Of a stretch of DNA of 51,043 bases, positions 16,678-24,775 are shown piece after piece (the stretch's first letter is position 1; the number at the start of each line of letters is the position of its first letter). Made by a program: the position numbers and the translations under genes. The notes under the pieces are model-generated. The model was given only the letters and a program-made list of their open reading frames with translations. It was not told the origin of the DNA and made no database searches. The DNA comes from Muribaculaceae bacterium (GTDB lineage Bacteria > Bacteroidota > Bacteroidia > Bacteroidales > Muribaculaceae). The stretch covers positions 1 through 51,043 of the forward strand of contig JAIDKG010000092.1 in the NCBI GenBank assembly GCA_029051525.1. The letters are read 5' to 3'.

Positions 16678-17580
16678 ATGGAACTACGACAGCTCAGATA
16701 TTTTACGAAAGTGGCCGAACTTCTGAATTTCTCGGAGGCGGCAAAGATCCTATGTGTCACGCAAAGCACACTTTCACAGCAGATAAAGCAACTTGAACAG
16801 GAATTCGACACCCAGCTTCTGATACGCACAAGTCATAGTGTGAAGCTCACCGAAGCGGGAACCGAACTCCTCCCCTACGCGCTGGCCACCTTAAGGGAGT
16901 CGGAGCTCTGCATGACGAGGATAAGTGAATTGAAGGCCATGCTGTGCGGGTCGCTGAATATCGGGGTGACTTATTCTTTCAGTCCGATTCTTACGGAGAC
17001 ACTCGTATCGTTTATGAAGATGTATCCCGGCGTGAAGCTGAACATCTTCTATCGCCCGATGGCTGAACTTATGACGATGTTGCGCAACCGTGAGGTGGAT
17101 TTCGCACTTGCCTTCAGACCATCGGCAGTCATGCCGGATGTGGAGTCGCACGTGCTTTTCCAGAGTTATCTGGCGGCTATAGCCGGTGATTTCCACAGTA
17201 TAGCCTCGATGGACAAAATAAGTCTTCAGGAATTGTCGAGATTCGACCTCGCGTTGCCGGCCAAAGGATTGCAGGCCCGAAATGCCTTCGACAATGTAAT
17301 CGACCGATACGGTGTGGAATTTCGGGTGAGAGCCGAACTCAACGAGGTAAATATTCTTCTGAAACTGATTCGTCAGAATAATTTAGTGGCGGTGCTTTCA
17401 GAGGCCACCATTCATAATGAGACGGGGGTGAAGGCAATACGTCTTGATATCCCCGGCAATGAAATGGCAGGATGTGTCCACACATTGAAGGGAAGTTATC
17501 ACAAGCGGTCGATGCAGGAGTTTATCCGCATACTGAGCGATTCGGTGGCTATCCGGGAGCGACTCAATGCGTGGCTGTGA
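16678..17580 (+). CDS. LysR-family transcriptional regulator
   Basis: A 300-aa protein with an N-terminal winged helix-turn-helix (MELRQLRYFTKVAELLNFSE, AAKILCVTQSTLSQQIKQLE) and a C-terminal periplasmic-binding-protein-like ligand domain beginning near SLNIGVTYSFSPILTETL. Length is normal. It lies 34 bases after the exporter genes on the same strand. Such regulators often control an adjacent transporter, but here it could equally act elsewhere; the ligand is unknown. Confidence 0.9.
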   Translation: MELRQLRYFTKVAELLNFSEAAKILCVTQSTLSQQIKQLEQEFDTQLLIRTSHSVKLTEAGTELLPYALATLRESELCMTRISELKAMLCGSLNIGVTYSFSPILTETLVSFMKMYPGVKLNIFYRPMAELMTMLRNREVDFALAFRPSAVMPDVESHVLFQSYLAAIAGDFHSIASMDKISLQELSRFDLALPAKGLQARNAFDNVIDRYGVEFRVRAELNEVNILLKLIRQNNLVAVLSEATIHNETGVKAIRLDIPGNEMAGCVHTLKGSYHKRSMQEFIRILSDSVAIRERLNAWL

Positions 17581-17645
17581 GAGGAATCTGAAAGAAATAT
17601 CGGGGGAAAATGGAGCCGAAGATTTTCACAGCCGTCTGCAACAGC

Positions 17646-17661
17646 AGGAACGCGCTCTTTC
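17646..17661 (+). repeat. GGAACGCGCTCTT motif in intergenic gap
   Basis: One copy of the short motif also seen at 284-300, 1804-1820 and 46553-46585, and in reverse at 49183-49195. It is placed between the LysR gene and the next promoter. Confidence 0.5.
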
Positions 17662-17694
17662 GACTACAAATTATAGTGAAAATGACTTAAAAAC

Positions 17695-17725
17695 TTGCGG
17701 CATTCCCGACAAATCACTAACTTTG
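17695..17725 (+). promoter_or_regulatory. Promoter of the second capsule locus (TTG -33, TAACTTTG -7)
   Basis: TTG at 17695-17697 and TAACTTTG at 17718-17725 are separated by 20 bases, a good Bacteroidetes promoter. Transcription would start near 17732, upstream of the ATG at 17779. No flanking inverted repeats were found, so this promoter looks fixed rather than invertible. Confidence 0.7.
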
Positions 17726-17778
17726 CAGTTGCCAAAAGCGCGTACCTCCGGCTACGCACGACATCACCACCAAAAGTG

Positions 17779-19371
17779 ATGACCTCCTTATCTCACCTTG
17801 CCTCAGCAGGCTCAGACCATACCCCTCTCCGACCGACACCGGCCGAGGAGGGGACAAAGTGCATATGCATAGAGGATGCCAAGGTTAAACTTTCCCCCGA
17901 CAGTCATGCCGCTGTAAATCAATGCAATGATACTGTGCCGGGATCAGTATCATTTGAATCGGCACCCGACTGCGCGACCATACTTCCCATGCTTGAAGAG
18001 GCACTCGGCGCGGTAGGCGATGCGGCAGCCGACGCATATGCCAAGGCACTCGCCTCGCTACGTGGATTTGTCGAGAAATGGCTGCTTCTCTATTCCCCCC
18101 TCTCCACCACTCTGATAGCCGACTGGCTCATTACCATCCGCCTCGATGGCATATCCCTCTCCACAATCCGCCTTTATCTCAACTCGATAAGCAGCCTTCA
18201 CCGCAAGCTGCAGCAAGACGGGCCTCTCCCCGACTATTCTTCCCTGCGCTCCATACTCCACGAAATCATCAAATCCGATGCCGCTCAGTCCTCTCCTACT
18301 CGCACCATCGGATCGGCCGGAATCGTTTCGGCGGATGCCGAGATACCTCTCCCCCTGCTGCGCCATCTGCGGCAGGCTGCCATAATAGCCGGAGGCATAT
18401 CGCTCGAAAGTGCCGCACGTCTGCGACACACCGACCTTGCAGACTATCCCCCTCAGCTTGCCGAAATAGCCGCCGAATATATCGACCCGCGCCGCCGCTA
18501 CATATTTCCGCTCAATCAGAGCGCATACACTCCCCGTCAGCTCGCTCGCCGCATAGCCGACGCCATGAGCCGCAGCACCGACCCGCAACTGCGCACCGCC
18601 GAATCCCCGGCCATGCAATGGTTGCGCACCGCCATGCGTTGCGGCGCGACCCCGTCGGAAGCCATACTGACATTGGGACGCGATCCGCTCGCCACACATC
18701 CCGACGGTGCCATCTCGCGTCTGCTCGCGGCAGCCCCCATACCGGAGGCTCCCGATCCGGAGGCACCTTTCAGGCTGCGCCGACTCGTGGCCGAAGCCAT
18801 CGCCGACAATCCTCTGCAATGGTATGCCCTGCATCTTCGGCAAGGCTCCGACATGGCCTCACTGCTCGGTCGCCTCGGCAATATGCCGTCGGCCATACCC
18901 TCCTCCAACCTCTTTTACCCCATGCGACCCATAGCGCACCGCACTCCCCATGGCATCCGCCACGGTGAGGAGCCGGTGCTTCCCGGCATACTCTTCATCC
19001 GGCTGCACCGCAACCGACTGCAGTCGATACTCTCCGGCATAGCCGACCTCGCATGGTGCTACCGCGACGCCGTCGGCGAAGGCTACGCCCGCATCCCCGA
19101 TGTGGAGATACAGGCTTTCCAACTGGCCATCGGCATCTTCACACCCGAGACCGACATCTATCCGCTCGGCACCCTCACTCCGCAGCCCGACCAGCAGGTA
19201 GTCGTGCTCGGAGGACCGTTTGCCGGCCGCACCGGCCGCTACCGCGCCACCGTCAACCCCGACACCCCCACCGGCCAACCCATCCTCTACCGCCTCATCC
19301 TCCCGGCCGACAACGGCATCGAATGGGAGGCCGACCTCGACCCGCGACTTGTCGGGACGGCAGCTATCTGA
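17779..19371 (+). CDS. Fusion of degenerate tyrosine-recombinase fold and UpxY/NusG-type antiterminator
   Basis: A 530-aa protein; the ATG at 17779 is downstream of the promoter, so the longer frame from 17695 is rejected. Residues about 85-170 look like the SAM-like core-binding domain of tyrosine recombinases (AYAKALASLRGFVEKWL, ISLSTIRLYLNSISSLHRKL). Residues about 175-318 look like the catalytic fold, but key residues are lost: GGISLESAARLRHTDL has Ile where the first Arg belongs, WLRTAMRCGATPSEAI lacks the HxxR His, LGRDP replaces LGHSS, and no nucleophilic Tyr follows. Residues about 345-452 are NusG N-terminal-like (LQWYALHL, PVLPGILFIR, ARIPDVEIQAFQLAIG). Residues 470-495 are a KOW motif (VVVLGGPFAGRTG). 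It leads the capsule operon, where UpxY proteins normally act as operon-specific antiterminators. It is very rich in G+C compared with the genes after it. Confidence 0.75.
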   Translation: MTSLSHLASAGSDHTPLRPTPAEEGTKCICIEDAKVKLSPDSHAAVNQCNDTVPGSVSFESAPDCATILPMLEEALGAVGDAAADAYAKALASLRGFVEKWLLLYSPLSTTLIADWLITIRLDGISLSTIRLYLNSISSLHRKLQQDGPLPDYSSLRSILHEIIKSDAAQSSPTRTIGSAGIVSADAEIPLPLLRHLRQAAIIAGGISLESAARLRHTDLADYPPQLAEIAAEYIDPRRRYIFPLNQSAYTPRQLARRIADAMSRSTDPQLRTAESPAMQWLRTAMRCGATPSEAILTLGRDPLATHPDGAISRLLAAAPIPEAPDPEAPFRLRRLVAEAIADNPLQWYALHLRQGSDMASLLGRLGNMPSAIPSSNLFYPMRPIAHRTPHGIRHGEEPVLPGILFIRLHRNRLQSILSGIADLAWCYRDAVGEGYARIPDVEIQAFQLAIGIFTPETDIYPLGTLTPQPDQQVVVLGGPFAGRTGRYRATVNPDTPTGQPILYRLILPADNGIEWEADLDPRLVGTAAI

Positions 19372-19423
19372 TCCCTCCCCCCCCCTCCCCTCTATCCTCC
19401 CGATTCGCCATCATTGCCTCCAT

Positions 19424-20860
19424 ATGGCAGACTCATTAAAAAGTAAAACTGTCAAAGGAACTCTTTGGAGCAGTATCGAACGTTTTTCGGTACAAGGAAT
19501 CCAATTTATTGTCATGATTATCATGGCGCGTATTCTGACCCCGTCAGATTACGGTCTGGTTGGCATGATAGCCATATTCATTGCTGTTTCTCAATCACTG
19601 ATCGATAGCGGATTCTCACAAGCACTGATAAGGAAGCGAGATAGAAGTGAAATTGACAATTCCACCGTATTTTATTTCAATATCGCAGTCGGGATTACCC
19701 TCTATCTTGTTCTGTTTTTATCAGCTCCGGCGATTGCCCGGTTTTACAACGAACCTCTGCTGACATCCATCACACGAGTCATCGGATTAGGTCTGCTGTT
19801 CAATTCTTTAGGAGTAGTGCAACGAGCAATATTCACAACTACACTGAATTTCAAGACACAGGCCAAGGCCACCCTCATAGGAGCCGTCATATCCGGAATC
19901 GTAGGAATTTCGATGGCTTACAGCGGTTATGGAGTGTGGGCTATTGTTGCGCAACAGATGGCCAACATTGTGTTGGTCAACATCTTTCTGTGGGTATTTT
20001 CAAAATGGCGACCAATCCTTAAATTCTCAAAAGACTCATTTACATCGCTATTCAGCTTTGGCTCGAAACTGATGATTTCGGGACTTATCGATACTCTTTA
20101 CAAAAATATGTACCTGATTGTAATCGGAAAATTCTTCAGGGCACAAGACTTAGGGTATTATACAAGGGCACATCAGTTCAGCGATTTCGCATCATCCAAC
20201 TTCACCGGAATATTCCAGCGCGTCTCATATCCCGTATTGTGTACGATACAGGACAACGACCGTCGGCTGGCTGATGTGTATCGACGTCTGCTGAAAGTAT
20301 CTTCATTCATCATCTTCCCACTTATGGCCGGGCTGGCGGCATGTGCCACCCCATTGATTGACACTGTATTGACTTCCAAATGGATATTTGCGGCCAAAAT
20401 TCTGCAGATTCTATGTCTGGCTCAGATGTGGTATCCGGTTCATGCCATTAATCTGAACCTTCTGCAGGTAAAAGGGAGAAGCGATCTGTTTCTTAAACTC
20501 GAAATAATCAAAAAGCTTATCGGAGTAGCCGTGTTATGCGCCACACTGCCATTCGGGCTGATAGCCGTATGCTGGGGAGTTCTGATAAATTCACTCTTGA
20601 GTCTGATAATCAATACACATTATACCGGCCGACTGATTAATCTCGGATTTCTTGCACAGATAAAAGACCTGTTCCCGACTTTAGCATTAAGCCTATGCAC
20701 CGGGATAGCGGTCTGGCTGTCATTATCATTTATCGCATTACCATCTTTTGCAAAACTAATAATCGGAGTCATTGAAGGCATTGTGCTGTATGCCGGGACA
20801 GCATATCTGTTACGCTTTTCCGAATTCAAGGAACTTACAGACATAATGCACCGCCGATAA
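19424..20860 (+). CDS. wzx: WzxC-family lipopolysaccharide/capsule flippase (second copy)
   Basis: A 478-aa protein with 12-14 membrane segments. The start at 19424 (MADSLKSKTVKGTLWSSIER) is family-typical; the frame runs open far upstream into the previous gene, but that part is proline-rich shadow. FIVMIIMARILTPSDYGLVGM is the recognisable WzxC/TuaB-type N-terminus (ARILTPSDYGLVGM). It should flip the lipid-linked repeat unit made by this locus. It is separated from the antiterminator gene by 52 bases of pyrimidine-rich DNA without a Shine-Dalgarno sequence. Base composition drops sharply in G+C here. Confidence 0.88.
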   Translation: MADSLKSKTVKGTLWSSIERFSVQGIQFIVMIIMARILTPSDYGLVGMIAIFIAVSQSLIDSGFSQALIRKRDRSEIDNSTVFYFNIAVGITLYLVLFLSAPAIARFYNEPLLTSITRVIGLGLLFNSLGVVQRAIFTTTLNFKTQAKATLIGAVISGIVGISMAYSGYGVWAIVAQQMANIVLVNIFLWVFSKWRPILKFSKDSFTSLFSFGSKLMISGLIDTLYKNMYLIVIGKFFRAQDLGYYTRAHQFSDFASSNFTGIFQRVSYPVLCTIQDNDRRLADVYRRLLKVSSFIIFPLMAGLAACATPLIDTVLTSKWIFAAKILQILCLAQMWYPVHAINLNLLQVKGRSDLFLKLEIIKKLIGVAVLCATLPFGLIAVCWGVLINSLLSLIINTHYTGRLINLGFLAQIKDLFPTLALSLCTGIAVWLSLSFIALPSFAKLIIGVIEGIVLYAGTAYLLRFSEFKELTDIMHRR

Positions 20861-20888
20861 TTACCTTACCATTTCAACATATCAAAAA

Positions 20889-22001
20889 ATGAGTAACGAA
20901 TCCCAAATTACCGTTACTTCTCCGTTGCTGCCCGATCTTGAAGAATTCAATTCTCTTCTTAAAGAAATATGGGGAAGTAAATGGATTACCAATAACGGAA
21001 GTTTCCACAGGCAACTCGAACGAGAATTAGCTGATTATCTGAAAGTGCCTTATCTGAGTCTATTCACAAACGGCACTCTTCCTCTTATAACTGCCATACA
21101 GGCTCTCCGCATCACGGGAGAGGTGATCACAACCCCTTACAGTTTTGTGGCGACAACACACTCTTTGTGGTGGAACGGTATAAAACCTGTATTTGTAGAT
21201 ATCGACCCGGCTACATGCGGAATCGATCCTGAAAAAATAGAGGCTGCAATCACACCTAAGACCACTGCAATCATGCCGGTGCACTGCTATGGCAAACCCT
21301 GCGACACAAAAGCGATACAGGAAATTGCCGATAAATACGGTCTTAAGGTTATCTATGATGCCGCCCATGCATTCGGAGTGGAGGTAAACGGAGAGTCAAT
21401 ACTGAACGCCGGCGACATCTCCACACTCTCATTCCATGCCACAAAAGTCTACAATACAATCGAGGGTGGCGCAATGGTAATGAAGGATGAGGCGACCAAA
21501 CAGCGTATCGACTATCTGAAGAATTTCGGATTTGCCAATGAAACTACGGTTGTGGCACCGGGCATCAACTCCAAGATGGATGAAATCAGAGCTGCTTACG
21601 GAATATTGAACCTCCGTCAGGTTGATTCAGCCATTGCTGCAAGACAACGTGTGGCCGGCATATACCGTGAGCATCTGCGCGATGCGGAGGGTGTATCATT
21701 CTTTGACGACATGCCCGGAGTGCGCCATAATTACAGCTATTTCCCTATTTTCATAGATGCCGATGCATTCGGCAAATCGAGAGATGAGCTTTATTTCGAC
21801 ATGAAGAAAGCGAATGTGCTCGGCCGCCGCTATTTCTACCCGTTGATTTCTGATTTCTCCACCTATCGCGGTCTGCCGTCGGCATCGCGTGAGAACCTGC
21901 CGGAGGCATATAAAACAGCCGACCGGGTGCTCTGTCTGCCCATGCACCACGCTCTGAGCGACAGTGATCTCGAACGGGTGCTCGGATTCTTCAAAAAATA
22001 A
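20889..22001 (+). CDS. Sugar aminotransferase, DegT/DnrJ/EryC1 family (VioA/FdtB-like)
   Basis: A 370-aa PLP enzyme. FTNGTLPLITAIQAL binds phosphate, VIYDAAHAFGVE holds the Asp, and FHATKVYNTIEGGAM holds the Schiff-base Lys. The motif SFHATKVYNTIEGG is close to that of VioA/FdtB-type transaminases, which aminate dTDP-4-keto- or 3-keto-6-deoxyhexoses. It would make an amino sugar that later genes acylate. The dTDP-glucose synthesis genes (rmlA, rmlB) are not in the window and would have to be elsewhere. Confidence 0.85.
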   Translation: MSNESQITVTSPLLPDLEEFNSLLKEIWGSKWITNNGSFHRQLERELADYLKVPYLSLFTNGTLPLITAIQALRITGEVITTPYSFVATTHSLWWNGIKPVFVDIDPATCGIDPEKIEAAITPKTTAIMPVHCYGKPCDTKAIQEIADKYGLKVIYDAAHAFGVEVNGESILNAGDISTLSFHATKVYNTIEGGAMVMKDEATKQRIDYLKNFGFANETTVVAPGINSKMDEIRAAYGILNLRQVDSAIAARQRVAGIYREHLRDAEGVSFFDDMPGVRHNYSYFPIFIDADAFGKSRDELYFDMKKANVLGRRYFYPLISDFSTYRGLPSASRENLPEAYKTADRVLCLPMHHALSDSDLERVLGFFKK

Positions 22002-22015
22002 CGTTCTGCATTACT

Positions 22016-23227
22016 ATGGGAAAGAAACTGATGCTGCTTGGAGGTCTGCAATACCTCCTGCCCGTAATTGAAGAAGCACACCGCCTCGGAGCACACGTCA
22101 TCACGGTCGACTATCTTCCTGACAATATAGCTCATAAATATTCCGATGAATATCACAATGTAAGCATCCTTGATAAGGAGGCCATTCTACGACTTGCCCG
22201 AGAGCTTGAAATAGATGGCATAATGTCGTTTGCCGTCGATCCGGGAGTTACTACGGCCGCCTATGTGGCTCAACAAATGGCATTACCCTTTCAGGGCTCT
22301 TATGAGGCTGTCTCGATACTGCAGAACAAGGGGCTGTTCAGAGAGTTTCTCACGGCCAATGGGTTTAATGTCCCGGCAGCCGGACAATACACATCGATCG
22401 AGGAGGCATTGGCCGACATCGACCGGTTTTCTTGGCCGATAATTGTCAAACCTGTGGATTCAGCCGGAAGTAAAGGGGTGACACGCGTAGATAGTCCGGA
22501 TTCTCTTCCTGAGGCTGTGCAATACGCTCTGAGCGAATCACACAACGGGCACTTCATTGTCGAGGATTTCCTTGAGATGGAAGGTCACTCATCCGACTCC
22601 GAGGGTTTCACAATCGATGGCAAACTGGTTTTCAATTCATTCTCCGACCAGTATTTCGACCCCCGGGCCACCAATCCATATACCCCATGCGGATACATAT
22701 GGCCATCCACTATGCCGCAATGGGCTAAAACGGAACTGCATGACGAACTGCAACGCCTGATGAGCCTTCTGAATATGCAGACCGGAATCTATAATATAGA
22801 AACCCGGCTGTGCAAGGACGGCAAACCCTATATTATGGAATGCTCGCCACGTGGCGGAGGCAACCGTCTGGCCGAGATGATTGATCTCCAGAATGATTGT
22901 AATCTCATTGCAAATGCCGTGAGAGCCGCATTGGGAATGACGCTGCTTCCCATGAAGTCTGACGGCAATCCCGTGCCCCTTGGCGAAGCGATTCTGCACT
23001 GTCAGAAATCAGGCACATTCAAAGGAATCCACATCTCACCCGAGGTCGAACAATATATCGTGCAGACAAGAATGCGCGTGGAGCCGGGGGAGCCTGTACA
23101 GGAATTTTCCGGCGCAAATCATGCAATCGGCACAATTGTGCTGAAATGCGATGATCCGGAGAAGCTTTCGCAACTGATTCAGCACACCGACGACTGGTGC
23201 AAAATAGCAGTCGACAACACCATATGA
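22016..23227 (+). CDS. ATP-grasp ligase (first)
   Basis: A 403-aa protein with a pre-ATP-grasp Rossmann-like domain (MGKKLMLLGGLQYLLPVIEE) and an ATP-grasp core: PIIVKPVDSAGSKGVTRVDS is the ATP-binding Lys/glycine loop, and METAL-type residues lie in YIMECSPRGGGNRLAEM. Such enzymes join a carboxylate to an amine with ATP. In this setting, between two aminotransferase-like genes, it may attach an amino acid to an amino sugar (inference). Its stop overlaps the next ATG (ATGA), so the pair is translationally coupled. Confidence 0.85.
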   Translation: MGKKLMLLGGLQYLLPVIEEAHRLGAHVITVDYLPDNIAHKYSDEYHNVSILDKEAILRLARELEIDGIMSFAVDPGVTTAAYVAQQMALPFQGSYEAVSILQNKGLFREFLTANGFNVPAAGQYTSIEEALADIDRFSWPIIVKPVDSAGSKGVTRVDSPDSLPEAVQYALSESHNGHFIVEDFLEMEGHSSDSEGFTIDGKLVFNSFSDQYFDPRATNPYTPCGYIWPSTMPQWAKTELHDELQRLMSLLNMQTGIYNIETRLCKDGKPYIMECSPRGGGNRLAEMIDLQNDCNLIANAVRAALGMTLLPMKSDGNPVPLGEAILHCQKSGTFKGIHISPEVEQYIVQTRMRVEPGEPVQEFSGANHAIGTIVLKCDDPEKLSQLIQHTDDWCKIAVDNTI

Positions 23228-24171
23228 AATCAATCGGAGGATATCCGGAACTCGAACTGCGTCCCGGCGAACATTACCACTCAAAGGCTCTGCGCCTTAA
23301 CACCGCAAGAAATGCCTTTGAATATATCCTCCGTTCGAGAGGATATAGCCTCGTCTACATTCCGTATTATACCTGCGAGGCAGTGACCGAACCATTGCGG
23401 AAACTTGGCATCCCCTGGAAATTCTATCATATCAACGACCGGTTTGAATTGGCCAATCGGATTACCCTTGGCCAATCGGAAGCGTTGCTTTATACCAATT
23501 ACTTCGGTATCAAGGAAGAATATTGCAGGGCGCTGGCTCAGAAATATGGGCAATCGCTTATACTTGACTATTCGCAGGCGTTCTTTGATATGCCACAGGA
23601 TGGAATCGACACTTTCTATTCTCCACGTAAATTCATCGGAGTTTCGGATGGGGCTTATCTTTATACTTCTGCTAAAGATTACAACATTGAGGAGAAAGAC
23701 CAGTCGTATTCCCGTATGATTTACCTCCTCAAGCGTATTGATGAGTCGCCGGAGTCAGGATATGCCGATTTTCAATATTCAGAAAAGGAGATCTGCAATC
23801 AGCCGATAAAGTATATGTCGGTAATCACCGACCGTCTTTTACGGTCGATCGACTACGATTACATCAAGAAGGTGCGACGTGAAAATTTCATGTTGCTGGA
23901 GCAACGCCTCGAGTCATCCAATGAATTATCTTTCGTGCTATCCCCCGACAGCGTGCCGCTGGCCTATCCATATCTTACCTACGACACGTCACTCAGGGCT
24001 AAAATGCTGAAAGAGCGGATCTATATCCCGACCTATTGGCCGAATGTAAGCGAGTGGGCAGGCTCAAATTCGTATGAGTCTCTTTTAGCCTCGACTCTGC
24101 TCCCGCTTCCCATCGGTCAGACCTATAATGCCTCCGATATCAATAGAATCATAAATCTAATTTCAAACTGA
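23224..24171 (+). CDS. DegT-like PLP-dependent aminotransferase-fold protein
   Basis: A 315-aa protein. RLNTARNAFEYILRSRGY resembles the cofactor-phosphate region of fold-type I enzymes, LILDYSQAFFDM the Asp region, and FYSPRKFIGVSDGAYLY the Lys segment. It is shorter than usual and divergent, so it might be a true aminotransferase or a non-catalytic relative. The start at 23224 overlaps the ATP-grasp stop (ATGA); a longer frame from 23197 is unlikely. Together with the ATP-grasp before and the acetyltransferase after, it forms a compact amino-sugar unit. Confidence 0.65.
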   Translation: MKSIGGYPELELRPGEHYHSKALRLNTARNAFEYILRSRGYSLVYIPYYTCEAVTEPLRKLGIPWKFYHINDRFELANRITLGQSEALLYTNYFGIKEEYCRALAQKYGQSLILDYSQAFFDMPQDGIDTFYSPRKFIGVSDGAYLYTSAKDYNIEEKDQSYSRMIYLLKRIDESPESGYADFQYSEKEICNQPIKYMSVITDRLLRSIDYDYIKKVRRENFMLLEQRLESSNELSFVLSPDSVPLAYPYLTYDTSLRAKMLKERIYIPTYWPNVSEWAGSNSYESLLASTLLPLPIGQTYNASDINRIINLISN

Positions 24172-24172
24172 G

Positions 24173-24775
24173 ATGGCAGACTATTCAATTTATCTCCGTG
24201 GATTCAAGGAAGAGGATACCGTCCGGATTAATAAATGGAGAAATGACCCGGAGATACAGAAACTTGTAAGCACATCCTTCAAGTATGTATCCGAAGCGAT
24301 TGAGCGTGAATGGGTAAAATCTAAAATGACCGACAACCGCACCGACATCTACCTCGCCATCTGTCTGGCGCAGACAGATGAAATGATCGGTTATGTATCG
24401 ATAAATAATATCAATCACATAAACCGGTCGGCCGAGGGGGGCGGAATTGTGCTCGACAAAAAGTATCAGGATGGGATTGCCCGCTATGAAACGGGGATGC
24501 TGGTGCGCCGACTCGTATTCGATCATCTGAACCTCAATCGCTACGAGGGGCGCTGTCTGAAAGAGCATACCGCATCGCGAATAATTATGGAAGCCACCGG
24601 CTATTGCCTTGAAGGCTGCCTGAAAGAGGCGGTATATAAAGATGGAGAGTATCATGACCAATGTGTCTACTCTTTGTTGCGCAAAGATTACTATGATTGG
24701 ATGCAACAGGGGAAATATTCACTTGCATCTTTCGCAAAACTGGTACGCAAATTGAAATTGAACCGCCAGCCATGA
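24173..24775 (+). CDS. GNAT-family N-acetyltransferase (RimJ/RimL or PseH-like)
   Basis: A 200-aa protein. The start YLRGFKEEDTVRINKWRNDPEIQ is typical of the RimJ/RimL-type GNAT clan, and YQDGIARYETGMLVRRLVFDHLNLNRYEGRC spans the acetyl-CoA loop and following helix. Capsule and flagellin-glycan loci use such enzymes (for example PseH) to acetylate amino sugars. It starts one base after the previous stop, and its own TGA overlaps the next ATG. The exact acceptor is unknown. Confidence 0.82.
   Translation: MADYSIYLRGFKEEDTVRINKWRNDPEIQKLVSTSFKYVSEAIEREWVKSKMTDNRTDIYLAICLAQTDEMIGYVSINNINHINRSAEGGGIVLDKKYQDGIARYETGMLVRRLVFDHLNLNRYEGRCLKEHTASRIIMEATGYCLEGCLKEAVYKDGEYHDQCVYSLLRKDYYDWMQQGKYSLASFAKLVRKLKLNRQP

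Noticed and set aside
17581..17778. A second invertible promoter before the fusion gene
   Set aside because: The promoter is good, but I found no inverted repeat pair around it.
18078..18968. A 296-aa plus-strand frame inside the fusion gene
   Set aside because: Arg/Ser/His/Pro-rich, overlapping the recombinase-NusG fusion in another frame; no protein features.
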